Assembly (NCBI RefSeq): GCF_007992115.1
Contig: NZ_BJZQ01000006.1
Coordinates: 1-64,000 of the forward strand
Length of the DNA: 64,000 nt
From: Aeromicrobium flavum
GTDB taxonomy: Bacteria; Actinomycetota; Actinomycetes; Propionibacteriales; Nocardioidaceae
Direction: 5' to 3'
A model generated the notes under the pieces. It saw only the letters and a list, made by a program, of their open reading frames with translations, was not told the origin of the DNA and searched no databases. Both the position numbers and the translations under genes were made by a program. Numbering within the stretch: position 1 is the stretch's first letter; every line of letters begins with the position of its first letter. Shown here piece after piece: positions 36,423 to 43,244 of the stretch.

Positions 36423-36968
36423 TCAGGCGTCGTCGGCGAGGGTCTCGGTCAGCAGCTCGACCAGTCCCGGCACGAGGCCGGGGCCCTCGATCAGCGGCGC
36501 GTCGGCGGGAACCCGGGGGCGCACGGCCACGTGGGCCGGACCGTCGCGCAGGACCGCCGCGACGATGCGCATCTCCTGGCGGTCGGGGTGCTCGGCGGCG
36601 AACTCGACGGCCGCGGTCGGGTCGTCCGGCAGCTGCGCCTCGGCCTCGGCGGGCAGCGTGAGCCGCTCCATCACCACGGCGCACCCCGCCACCTCGCCCG
36701 GCCAGCCGATCTCGGGCAGCAGGTCCTCGACCTCGCGGCCCTGCGGCAGCTCCTGCTCGATGGGCGTGTACGACTCGGGGTCGCCGAGCTCGTCGGCCAG
36801 CTCGGGCTGCGCGGCGAGCAGGTCGGCGGTCAGCACGAGGGCGAACAGGCGCGGCGGCTGGTCCCAGCCGCCGTCGCCCACGTGGGACTCGACCTCGAGC
36901 GCGGCCTGGCGCACCGGCGAGTCCTCCCCCATGCCGTCGCCCGTCACGGTCAGTCGCGGATCAGCCAC
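36423..36968 (-). CDS. PPA1309 family protein
   Basis: A protein of 181 residues, soluble and acidic, with no signal or membrane segment. It fits the actinobacterial PPA1309-like family by its start (VRQAALEVESHVGDGGWDQP, LFALVLTADLLA), the LPEIGWPGEVAGCAVVMERL core and its position between the PDZ protease and UPF0182 genes. Function unknown. GTG 36968 overlaps the PDZ-gene stop by eight bases, indicating coupled expression. The frame continues upstream to 37016 through an Arg-rich stretch that I consider non-coding. Confidence 0.82.
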   Translation of the reverse strand: MADPRLTVTGDGMGEDSPVRQAALEVESHVGDGGWDQPPRLFALVLTADLLAAQPELADELGDPESYTPIEQELPQGREVEDLLPEIGWPGEVAGCAVVMERLTLPAEAEAQLPDDPTAAVEFAAEHPDRQEMRIVAAVLRDGPAHVAVRPRVPADAPLIEGPGLVPGLVELLTETLADDA

Positions 36969-38031
36969 AGCTCGACACCTTCTCCTTCGGGTTCTTCGCG
37001 AGCGTGCCCACGGCATCGATCGCGTCCTTGAGTTTCTCGACCTTCACCAGTGTCATGCCGAAGTCGTCGCCCCGCGTCGCCTCGTCGCAGTTGGACGCCG
37101 GCACGAGGAAGATGTCGGCGCCGGCGTTCGCGGCTCCGGCCATCTTCTGGCGGACGCCGCCGATCGCACCGACCGTGCCCTCGGGATCGATCGTTCCCGT
37201 GCCGGCGACGTTCTGCCCGCCGGTGAGCGCCCCGGGCGTCAACTGGTCGTAGATCGCCAGCGCGAACATGGCGCCGGCGCTCGGACCGCCGACGCGGTCG
37301 CCGATGTGGTTCTCGATCTCGACCGGGAACTCGAAGCCCGAGCCCACCGAGATGCCGACCCGCGCCTTGGACGGGTCGTCGCCCATCGAGGTGGTCCTGA
37401 TGGTGACGGCACCCTCCTTGCCCTCGCGGAGGTACCCGATCGTGGCGTCGGTGCCGGGCTTGCGACCGCTGATGGCCTCGCCGACGGCCTCCTGCGACGT
37501 GACGCGACGGCCGTCGACGGCCACGATGAGGTCGCCCACCTCGAGCTTGCCCTCGGCGGGCCCGCCGTCGACGACGTCGGCCACCTTGGGCACCTCGGTG
37601 ACCTCGCGGCCCAGCGCCCGCAGCGCGGCGGCGCGGGAGGCGTCCTGCGAGCTGGCCAGCTCGGCGGCGCCCTCGGCCTTGCTGTCCTCGTCGGTCTGGC
37701 GGTCGGGGTAGATGAAGTCGTGGGGCACGACCGCGACCTCGGGGTCGAGCCAGCCCTCGATCGCGCCCGCCAGCGACATCCGCGACTCGGCGCGCGTGAC
37801 CGACACCGTCGTGAAGTCGAGTCGTCCGTCGGTCGGGTAGGTGCGCACGTCGTCGCCGAACGTCAGCATCGGCGTGCCGTCCAGCTCGCCCAGCGTGTTG
37901 AAGACGGGTCCCGGGCGCATCGTCACGTACGGCACCGGCAGGAAGGCCACGAGACACGTCAGCACGGTCAGGAACGACAGGCCGACCGCGAGGGTGAGCG
38001 TGCGCCGGCTCAGGCGCATCGGGGATGACAC
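36961..38031 (-). CDS. PDZ-domain Lon-like serine protease (YlbL family)
   Basis: A protein of 356 residues. One N-terminal membrane helix (LTLAVGLSFLTVLTCLVAFL) anchors it with the catalytic part outside. PDZ domain at about residues 145-215 (VPKVADVVDGGPAEGKLEVGD). The C-terminal Lon-type peptidase domain has the catalytic Ser in RVGGPSAGAMFALAIYD and the catalytic Lys in IGGVRQKMAGAANAGA. The second half ends in a Cys-containing tail. The GTG start at 38031 is preceded by TAGGGT (38038-38043) with a six-base spacer, hence leaderless. It heads the three-gene unit with PPA1309 and UPF0182. Confidence 0.9.
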   Translation of the reverse strand: MSSPMRLSRRTLTLAVGLSFLTVLTCLVAFLPVPYVTMRPGPVFNTLGELDGTPMLTFGDDVRTYPTDGRLDFTTVSVTRAESRMSLAGAIEGWLDPEVAVVPHDFIYPDRQTDEDSKAEGAAELASSQDASRAAALRALGREVTEVPKVADVVDGGPAEGKLEVGDLIVAVDGRRVTSQEAVGEAISGRKPGTDATIGYLREGKEGAVTIRTTSMGDDPSKARVGISVGSGFEFPVEIENHIGDRVGGPSAGAMFALAIYDQLTPGALTGGQNVAGTGTIDPEGTVGAIGGVRQKMAGAANAGADIFLVPASNCDEATRGDDFGMTLVKVEKLKDAIDAVGTLAKNPKEKVSSCG

Positions 38032-38118
38032 ACCGACACCCTAGAGGCAGCGCCGAAACCCCTGCGGGAGCGAACCGAACGCACCCACCGCGGGGGCGTG
38101 TGGTTGGGCCCCAGCGCC

Positions 38119-38124
38119 TAGGCT
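38119..38124 (+). promoter_or_regulatory. -10 box (TAGGCT) for a leaderless DUF2342 transcript
   Basis: TAGGCT, six bases, then ATG 38131. It is divergent from the TAGGGT box of the PDZ gene (38038-38043); the two -10 elements are about 75 bases apart. Confidence 0.45.
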
Positions 38125-38130
38125 GGGCCC

Positions 38131-39429
38131 ATGGCCGAGGAACCCCGCGAGGACCCGCAGAACCCCTTCAAGGGCACGCCCCTGGAGGGCTTGTTCGGAC
38201 AGATGGGCGGGGGTCAGTTCGACCTCGGCCAGATGATGTCCCAGATGCAGCGGATGTTCGAGCCGCACGAGGGCACGGTCAACTACCGGCTCGCCGCCGA
38301 CGTGGCCCGCCACGCGGTGGCCGCGGCCGGGGACGATCCCAGCCCCCACGCCGGCCAGACCGGCGCCGTCGCCGATGCGGCCCGCCTCGCCGAGATGTGG
38401 CTCGACAAGGTCACCGGACTGCCGTCCGGCGCGACGTCCGCCCTGGCCTGGAGCCGCGCCGACTGGGTCGAGCAGACGATGGACACGTGGCAGGTCATGG
38501 TCGAGCCCGTCGCCCAGCACGTCGTCGCCTCCATGGGCGAGGCGCTCCCGCCCGAGGCCAAGGCGATGGCCGGCCCGCTGGTGGGCATGCTCAACCAGGC
38601 CGGTGGCGCGATGTTCGGCCAGCAGCTCGGCTCGGCGATCGGGGCGCTCGCCACCGAGGTGCTCTCCTCCACCGAGGTGGGCCTGCCGCTCGGGCCCGAG
38701 CACAGCGCCGCCGTGCTGCCGCACAACGTCGCCGCCCTCGCCGACTCCCTCGAGGCCACTCAGGCCGACGTCCTGCTCTACGTGATGCTGCGCGAGAGCG
38801 CCCACCACCGCCTCTACGCCCACGCCGCCTGGCTGCGCGCCGCCGTCCTGGGCGCGGTCGAGGACTTCGCCCGCGGGATCCGGATCGACGTCGCCTCCAT
38901 CGAGGAGCAGATGCGCTCGATCGACCCGACGAACCCCGAGGCCATGCAGGAGGCGCTGTCCGGCGGGCTCCTCGATCCCGCGCCGACCCCCGAGCAGGAG
39001 CGCGCCAAGGAGCGGCTGGAGCTGCTGCTCGCGCTCGTCGAGGGCTGGGTCGACGAGGTCGTCGCGCAGGCCACCGCGGGCGTCATGCCCGCCGCCGGCG
39101 CCCTGGCCGAGGCGTTCCGCCGCCGCCGCGCCACCGGCGGTCCGGCCGAGGAGACCTTCGCGACGCTCGTGGGCCTCGAGCTGCGGCCCCGCCGCCTGCG
39201 GGACGCCGCCAACCTGTGGTCGGCCCTGCGCGACCAGCGCGGCGCCGAGGCCCGCGACAGCGTGTGGAGCCACCCCGACCTGCTGCCGACCTCGGCCGAC
39301 CTGGACGACCCGCTGGGATTCTGCGAGCGGCAGACCGGCGAGCTCAGCGACGCCGACTTCGACGCCGCCCTGCAGCAGCTGCTGTCCGCGGACGACTCCG
39401 GCGACGGCTCCGACTCCGACGACCGGTGA
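38131..39429 (+). CDS. DUF2342 zinc-dependent metalloprotease-like protein
   Basis: A protein of 432 residues. The disordered Gln/Met-rich start (FGQMGGGQFDLGQMMSQMQR) is followed by the helical DUF2342 core: SRADWVEQTMDTWQ, GPLVGMLNQAGGAMFGQQLG and LPHNVAALADSLE. The metal-binding-like segment is VMLRESAHHRLYAHAAW, where the Glu-x-x-His pair replaces a classic HExxH. The family is annotated as zincin-like hydrolases associated with actinobacteria, but proteolysis is not well established. The C-terminus is strongly acidic. Its stop overlaps the NUDIX gene start (GTGA). Confidence 0.87.
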   Translation: MAEEPREDPQNPFKGTPLEGLFGQMGGGQFDLGQMMSQMQRMFEPHEGTVNYRLAADVARHAVAAAGDDPSPHAGQTGAVADAARLAEMWLDKVTGLPSGATSALAWSRADWVEQTMDTWQVMVEPVAQHVVASMGEALPPEAKAMAGPLVGMLNQAGGAMFGQQLGSAIGALATEVLSSTEVGLPLGPEHSAAVLPHNVAALADSLEATQADVLLYVMLRESAHHRLYAHAAWLRAAVLGAVEDFARGIRIDVASIEEQMRSIDPTNPEAMQEALSGGLLDPAPTPEQERAKERLELLLALVEGWVDEVVAQATAGVMPAAGALAEAFRRRRATGGPAEETFATLVGLELRPRRLRDAANLWSALRDQRGAEARDSVWSHPDLLPTSADLDDPLGFCERQTGELSDADFDAALQQLLSADDSGDGSDSDDR

Positions 39430-39998
39430 GCCTGACCGACGACATCCGTCGGGTCCTGGCGACGTGGTCGCCGCCCGACGCCGAGCAGGGCGTCCTGCGC
39501 GAGGTCTTCGCCGGCCACGCCCGGGCGCACGACGAGCCCGGCGCGCGCGCCTGCGCCCCCGACCACGTGACGGCGAGCGCCCTGGTGGTGTCCGCCGACC
39601 ACGACCGCGTGGCGCTCGTCCTGCATCCCAAGTTCGATCGCTGGCTCCAGACCGGCGGTCACTGCGAGCCGGGTGATCCGTCCCTCGCCGAGGCGGCACG
39701 CCGCGAGGCCACCGAGGAGACCGGGATCGACGGACTGACGATCGACCCCGACCCGGTGCTGCTCTCCCGGCACCCGGTGCGCTGCCACGAGGGCGGACAC
39801 CACCTCGACGTGCAGTTCGTGGCAGTCGCGCCGCGCGGCGCCGAGCCCACGTGCTCGGACGAGTCCGACGACGTCCGGTGGTTCGCCCTGGACGCGCTGC
39901 CCGAGCCGACCGACGCGTCGGTCAGGAGTCTCGTCGCTGCTGCCAGCTCACGCCTTCGAGGAACCCCATCGCCTCGTCCGTCCGCCGGAAGCGCCTGA
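39426..39998 (+). CDS. NUDIX hydrolase
   Basis: A protein of 190 residues. The Nudix box is complete: GGHCEPGDPSLAEAARREAT followed by EETGI, about residues 78-102, with the metal-binding RExxEE. An N-terminal helical region (residues 1-45) precedes the domain. Substrate unknown; candidates are oxidised nucleotides or dinucleotides. The GTG start overlaps the DUF2342 stop by four bases. The 3' end overlaps the convergent M48-type gene by 77 bases, so the two mRNAs share complementary ends. Confidence 0.88.
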   Translation: MSLTDDIRRVLATWSPPDAEQGVLREVFAGHARAHDEPGARACAPDHVTASALVVSADHDRVALVLHPKFDRWLQTGGHCEPGDPSLAEAARREATEETGIDGLTIDPDPVLLSRHPVRCHEGGHHLDVQFVAVAPRGAEPTCSDESDDVRWFALDALPEPTDASVRSLVAAASSRLRGTPSPRPSAGSA

Positions 39999-40428
39999 CG
40001 ATCGCGTCGAAGGCGCGGCCGTGGCCGGACACGACGAGGTGGGCCAGCTCGTGCACGATCACCGCGTCGACGACGTGCTCGGGCATGTCGCGCAAGCGGT
40101 GCGACAACCGGATGGTGCGGTCGGCGGGCGTGCACGACCCCCATCGCGTGCTCTGGTTGGTGACCCACCGCACCGAGGCGGGCGCGGGCGCCTCCGGGAC
40201 GTAGAGCTCGGCCAGTCGCGCCGCGCGCTCGATGAGTGCCGCGTCGGAGCGCGTGACCGTGCGGCGCTGCTCTCGGGCATCGAGCTTCGCGACCATCTCG
40301 GCGACGGCACGGCGCTCCTCGCGCGCGGACATGGCGGCCGGGATCATGACGATCGTGCGACCCCCTTCGCGGCGCGCCGAGACCGTGCGCTTCCGACGCG
40401 CGCTGCGTCGCACCTCGACCTCGGCCAT
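39922..40428 (-). CDS. M48/YgjP-like zinc metallopeptidase
   Basis: A protein of 168 residues of the short DUF45 (YgjP/WLM) type. It has a basic N-terminus (VRRSARRKRTVSARREGG) and RWVTNQSTRWGSCTPADRTIRLS. The zinc site follows: VIVHELAHLVVSGHGRAFD, with HExxH and the third ligand His in the GHGxxF turn. No signal peptide. The family is associated with restriction-modification or repair contexts in some genomes, but the role is unknown. ATG 40428 follows TACCGT (40435-40440) with a six-base spacer, again leaderless. Its 3' end lies inside the NUDIX gene on the other strand. Confidence 0.86.
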   Translation of the reverse strand: MAEVEVRRSARRKRTVSARREGGRTIVMIPAAMSAREERRAVAEMVAKLDAREQRRTVTRSDAALIERAARLAELYVPEAPAPASVRWVTNQSTRWGSCTPADRTIRLSHRLRDMPEHVVDAVIVHELAHLVVSGHGRAFDAIVRRFRRTDEAMGFLEGVSWQQRRDS

Positions 40429-40437
40429 GGCTCCACG

Positions 40438-40590
40438 GTATCCACAGGGAAGTGGGACGTTTGTGCAGGTCAGCGGGCTTGCATCGACGGCGGCCTCCTG
40501 CAGGCCGACCGACTGTCCACACCGATCCTCACACCCCACCCGGCGTGGCCCACAAGCTTGTCCCCAACATTGTCCACAGGCGGTGGACAG
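40438..40590. promoter_or_regulatory. cluster of DnaA-box-like sites
   Basis: Five matches or near matches to the actinobacterial DnaA box TTGTCCACA lie within 153 bases: GTATCCACA (40438-40446), CTGTCCACA (40513-40521), TTGTCCCCA (40558-40566), TTGTCCACA exact (40570-40578) and CTGTCCACC on the minus strand (40582-40590). A weaker GGGGACAGG follows near 40618. The 350-base gap (40429-40778) holds no gene. There is no dnaA or dnaN nearby, so this is not the chromosomal origin. A DnaA-titration or DnaA-regulated promoter site is the inference. Confidence 0.45.
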
Positions 40591-40778
40591 ACCTCCGGAC
40601 GGGCCATTGACCCCGGCCGGGGACAGGCCCTACCTTGAGCCGTGTTGAAGCCCTGCTTCCGACGCGCAAGGGGAAGGCGCGCCGGGCGGGGCTTCAGCCT
40701 TGCTCCCAGCGGTTTTGCGCCTAGGCTGAGCGTGACCTGCGCCACATTCGGCGGTGCAGCATCGGCAAGGAGGCCGTT

Positions 40779-40937
40779 ATGGCGGAGACATGGACGGGCG
40801 AGTTCTACTGCGTGAAGTGCAAGGACAAGCGCGAGACCAGCGGTGAGGTCCAGGTCAGCGAGAAGGGCACCCGCATGGCCAAGGGCGTCTGCCCCGAGTG
40901 CGGCACGAAGCTCAACCGCATCCTCGGCAAGGCGTGA
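40779..40937 (+). CDS. small zinc-ribbon protein (DUF5679-like, 52 aa)
   Basis: A protein of 52 residues with two CxxC knuckles, FYCVKCKDKRE near the start and GVCPECGTKLNRILGK near the end, making a single zinc ribbon. It matches the DUF5679 type of small actinobacterial proteins. The ATG has AAGGAGG five bases upstream. A TAGGCT -10 box at 40722-40727 implies a leader of about 45 bases, in contrast to most neighbours. It lies just downstream of the DnaA-box cluster. Function unknown; nucleic-acid binding is plausible. Confidence 0.8.
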   Translation: MAETWTGEFYCVKCKDKRETSGEVQVSEKGTRMAKGVCPECGTKLNRILGKA

Positions 40938-41035
40938 ATCACCGCGGTGGGGGCGGGTGACCGCCCCCACCGCCGTCCCGCCCGGGCCTGTGGACCACGC
41001 GCCCCGCGCCGCCTGAGGTCAGTCACGATGGGCCG

Positions 41036-41839
41036 GTGCCCGCCCCGCCCGCTCCCGCCGCCGCGCGTGGCCCCTGCCTGCTGCCGGGAGCGATGCTGCT
41101 GCGCCGCGACGTCCGCACCCTGCAGGTCGGCACCAGTCCGGGCGTCCTCGTGCGCGACCGACCCGGGCTCGTGCGCGTCCTGCGCCTGCTCGACGGGTCC
41201 CTCGACCTCCCGCGGCTCGCGGCCCTCGTCGCCCGCGACGTCCCGGAGTTCACCGACGACCTCGGTGCCACGCTCGACCGGCTGATCGTGTCCGGCGCCG
41301 TGATCGCCCCCTCCCCCGCCGCGCCCGCGGCGCGCATCGCCGTGCGTCACGACCGCTCGACCGCCTCGCTCGCCGCGCTGCTCCTCGACGTGTTCGGCCC
41401 GCCGCCGACGGACCCCGACCTCGAGATCCTGCTCACCGGCGGCGAGCCGCCCCGGTCGACCTTCGAGAACCTCGTCGCCGCGGGCGTGGTCCACCTCCCC
41501 GTCACGCTCGACGAGCGACGGGTCCGCATCGGGCCGCTGGTGGCCCCCGGCGCCACGCCCTGCCTGGGCTGCCTGGACGCCCACGTGATCGCCGCCGACC
41601 CGGGGTGGTCGGCGCTGCTGCCGCAGTTCGAGCGCTCGCGGCTGCTGCCGCAGGCACTGCCGCTCGGCGTGCTCTACCGCGCCGCCGCCGAGGTGGTCCA
41701 CCAGGTCGACTGCCTGCGCCTCGACCGGCGACCGCCCACCGTCGGCCACGTCGTCTCTGTGGGACCCGGCCCGGCCGACGTCGACCTGCGGGACGTGCCG
41801 TTCGCGGCAGACTGCGCCTGTCGACTCCTGCTCGCATGA
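41036..41839 (+). CDS. E1/cyclodehydratase-like protein (orphan)
   Basis: A protein of 267 residues. The N-terminal part (about 1-90) resembles the winged-helix-like peptide-binding region of thiazole/oxazole cyclodehydratase partners (VRDRPGLVRVLRLLDGSLDL). The C-terminal half has PLVAPGATPCLGCLDAH and the late DCACR, giving a CxxC plus CxC zinc site as in E1-superfamily and TOMM cyclodehydratase proteins. The ATP-binding part looks degenerate. No YcaO, dehydrogenase or precursor peptide gene is seen nearby, so a role in peptide modification is only a family hint. The GTG start is six bases after CACGAT. Confidence 0.55.
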   Translation: MPAPPAPAAARGPCLLPGAMLLRRDVRTLQVGTSPGVLVRDRPGLVRVLRLLDGSLDLPRLAALVARDVPEFTDDLGATLDRLIVSGAVIAPSPAAPAARIAVRHDRSTASLAALLLDVFGPPPTDPDLEILLTGGEPPRSTFENLVAAGVVHLPVTLDERRVRIGPLVAPGATPCLGCLDAHVIAADPGWSALLPQFERSRLLPQALPLGVLYRAAAEVVHQVDCLRLDRRPPTVGHVVSVGPGPADVDLRDVPFAADCACRLLLA

Positions 41840-41863
41840 CCGGGCCGATGCGGCACGCGCCAC

Positions 41864-41869
41864 TATCCT
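41864..41869 (+). promoter_or_regulatory. -10 box (TATCCT) for a leaderless ABC1-kinase transcript
   Basis: TATCCT, six bases, then GTG 41876. It is one of the clearest TANNNT examples with a GTG start, and there is no Shine-Dalgarno sequence between. Confidence 0.45.
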
Positions 41870-41875
41870 GACCAC

Positions 41876-43240
41876 GTGGCCGACGACGACCAGGACGATC
41901 CGCGCGACATCCCCCTCACCGGCAGCGCGCTGCGCCGCGGGGCACGCCTGGCGAGCCTTCCGGCCGGGTTCGCGGCGCGGACCACCTGGGGCATCGGTCG
42001 CCGCCTGGTCGGTGCGCCGGCCGCCGCGGTCATGACCGACGTCCAGCGCCGCACCGCCGACCAGGTCTTCAGCGTGCTGGGCCAGCTCAAGGGCGGCGCG
42101 ATGAAGTTCGGTCAGGCGCTGAGCATCTTCGAGGCCGCCCTGCCCGAGGAGGTCATCGCCCCGTACCGCGAGGCCCTCACGAAGCTGCAGGACGCCGCCC
42201 CGCCGATGGGCGCGGCCACCGTCAAGCGCGTCATGACCCGCGAGTTCGGCGCCGACTGGCCCGAGCGCTTCCCCGAGTTCGAGATGACTCCCGCCGCCGC
42301 GGCGTCGATCGGCCAGGTGCACCGCAGCCTGTTCATCGCCGAGGGCGGCGCCGAGCCGGTCCGGGTGGCCGTCAAGATCCAGTACCCCGGCGCCGCCGAG
42401 GCACTGAACTCCGACCTGCGCCAGATCGGCCGGCTGGCCCGCCTCATGGGCACGCTGATGCCCGGCGTCGACATCAAGGCCCTCGTCCGCGAGCTCCAGG
42501 AGCGCGTGGCCGAGGAGCTCGACTACTCCCTCGAGGCCGACGCGCAGGCGCAGTTCGCCGACGCCTTCGCCGACGACCCGAACATCGTCGTTCCCCGGCC
42601 GCTGGCGCACACCGAGCGCGCGCTCGTCTCGGAGTGGCTCACCGGCGACCGCTCCCTGGCCGACATCATCGCGAACGGGACCCAGGAGGAGCGCGACCAC
42701 TACGGCGAAACCTACGTGCGCTTCCTCTTCGAGGGTCCCGCGCGCGCCGGCCTGCTGCACGCCGATCCGCACCCGGGCAACTTCCGCGTGCTGCCCGACG
42801 GGCGGCTCGGCGTGGTCGACTACGGCGCCGTCGCTCGCCTGCCCGACGGACTGCCCGCGCCGATGGGCCCCCTGCTGCGAGCCGCGGCCGACGGCGACTA
42901 CGTCACGGTGGCCGACGGGCTGCGCGCGGAGGGCTTCGTCCGCGCCGGCAGCCGGGTCGAGCCCGACGTGCTGGCTCGCTACCTCGCCCCGATCGTCGAG
43001 CCCGTGGCCGTCGAGTCGTTCGGCTTCGATCGCGACTGGCTGCGGCGCCAGGGCCAGCGGCTCGCCGCGCCCGGAGCCGAGGGCATGGGCACCGCGCTGA
43101 AGCTCACCGTGCCGCCGAGCTACCTGCTGATCCACCGCGTCTGGGCCGGCGGGGTCGGCGTGCTGTGCCAGCTGGGTGCCACGGCGCGCTTCCGCCAGAT
43201 CGTGGCGGACTCCCTGCCCGGCTTCGACGACCCGGCCTGA
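41876..43240 (+). CDS. ABC1/AarF (UbiB-type) atypical kinase
   Basis: A protein of 454 residues. The ABC1 signature QLKGGAMKFGQALSIFEAAL (KxGQ) is followed by PREV-like TVKRVMTREFGADW, IGQVHRS (Ala-to-Gly loop region), VAVKIQYPG (ATP-binding Lys), EELDYSLEADAQAQF, LLHADPHPGNFRVLPDGRLG (catalytic region) and VVDYGA (metal-binding Asp). Members support isoprenoid-quinone metabolism or other membrane-lipid roles. M. tuberculosis Rv3197 lies at the same position, where it is followed by whiB7; here the gene is followed directly by convergent uvrD2, four bases away. Confidence 0.9.
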   Translation: MADDDQDDPRDIPLTGSALRRGARLASLPAGFAARTTWGIGRRLVGAPAAAVMTDVQRRTADQVFSVLGQLKGGAMKFGQALSIFEAALPEEVIAPYREALTKLQDAAPPMGAATVKRVMTREFGADWPERFPEFEMTPAAAASIGQVHRSLFIAEGGAEPVRVAVKIQYPGAAEALNSDLRQIGRLARLMGTLMPGVDIKALVRELQERVAEELDYSLEADAQAQFADAFADDPNIVVPRPLAHTERALVSEWLTGDRSLADIIANGTQEERDHYGETYVRFLFEGPARAGLLHADPHPGNFRVLPDGRLGVVDYGAVARLPDGLPAPMGPLLRAAADGDYVTVADGLRAEGFVRAGSRVEPDVLARYLAPIVEPVAVESFGFDRDWLRRQGQRLAAPGAEGMGTALKLTVPPSYLLIHRVWAGGVGVLCQLGATARFRQIVADSLPGFDDPA

Positions 43241-43244
43241 GCAC

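Noticed and set aside
40429-40778. DnaA-box cluster as the chromosomal origin
   Set aside because: No dnaA, dnaN, rpmH or parAB nearby and no AT-rich unwinding region; only the box-like sites are present.
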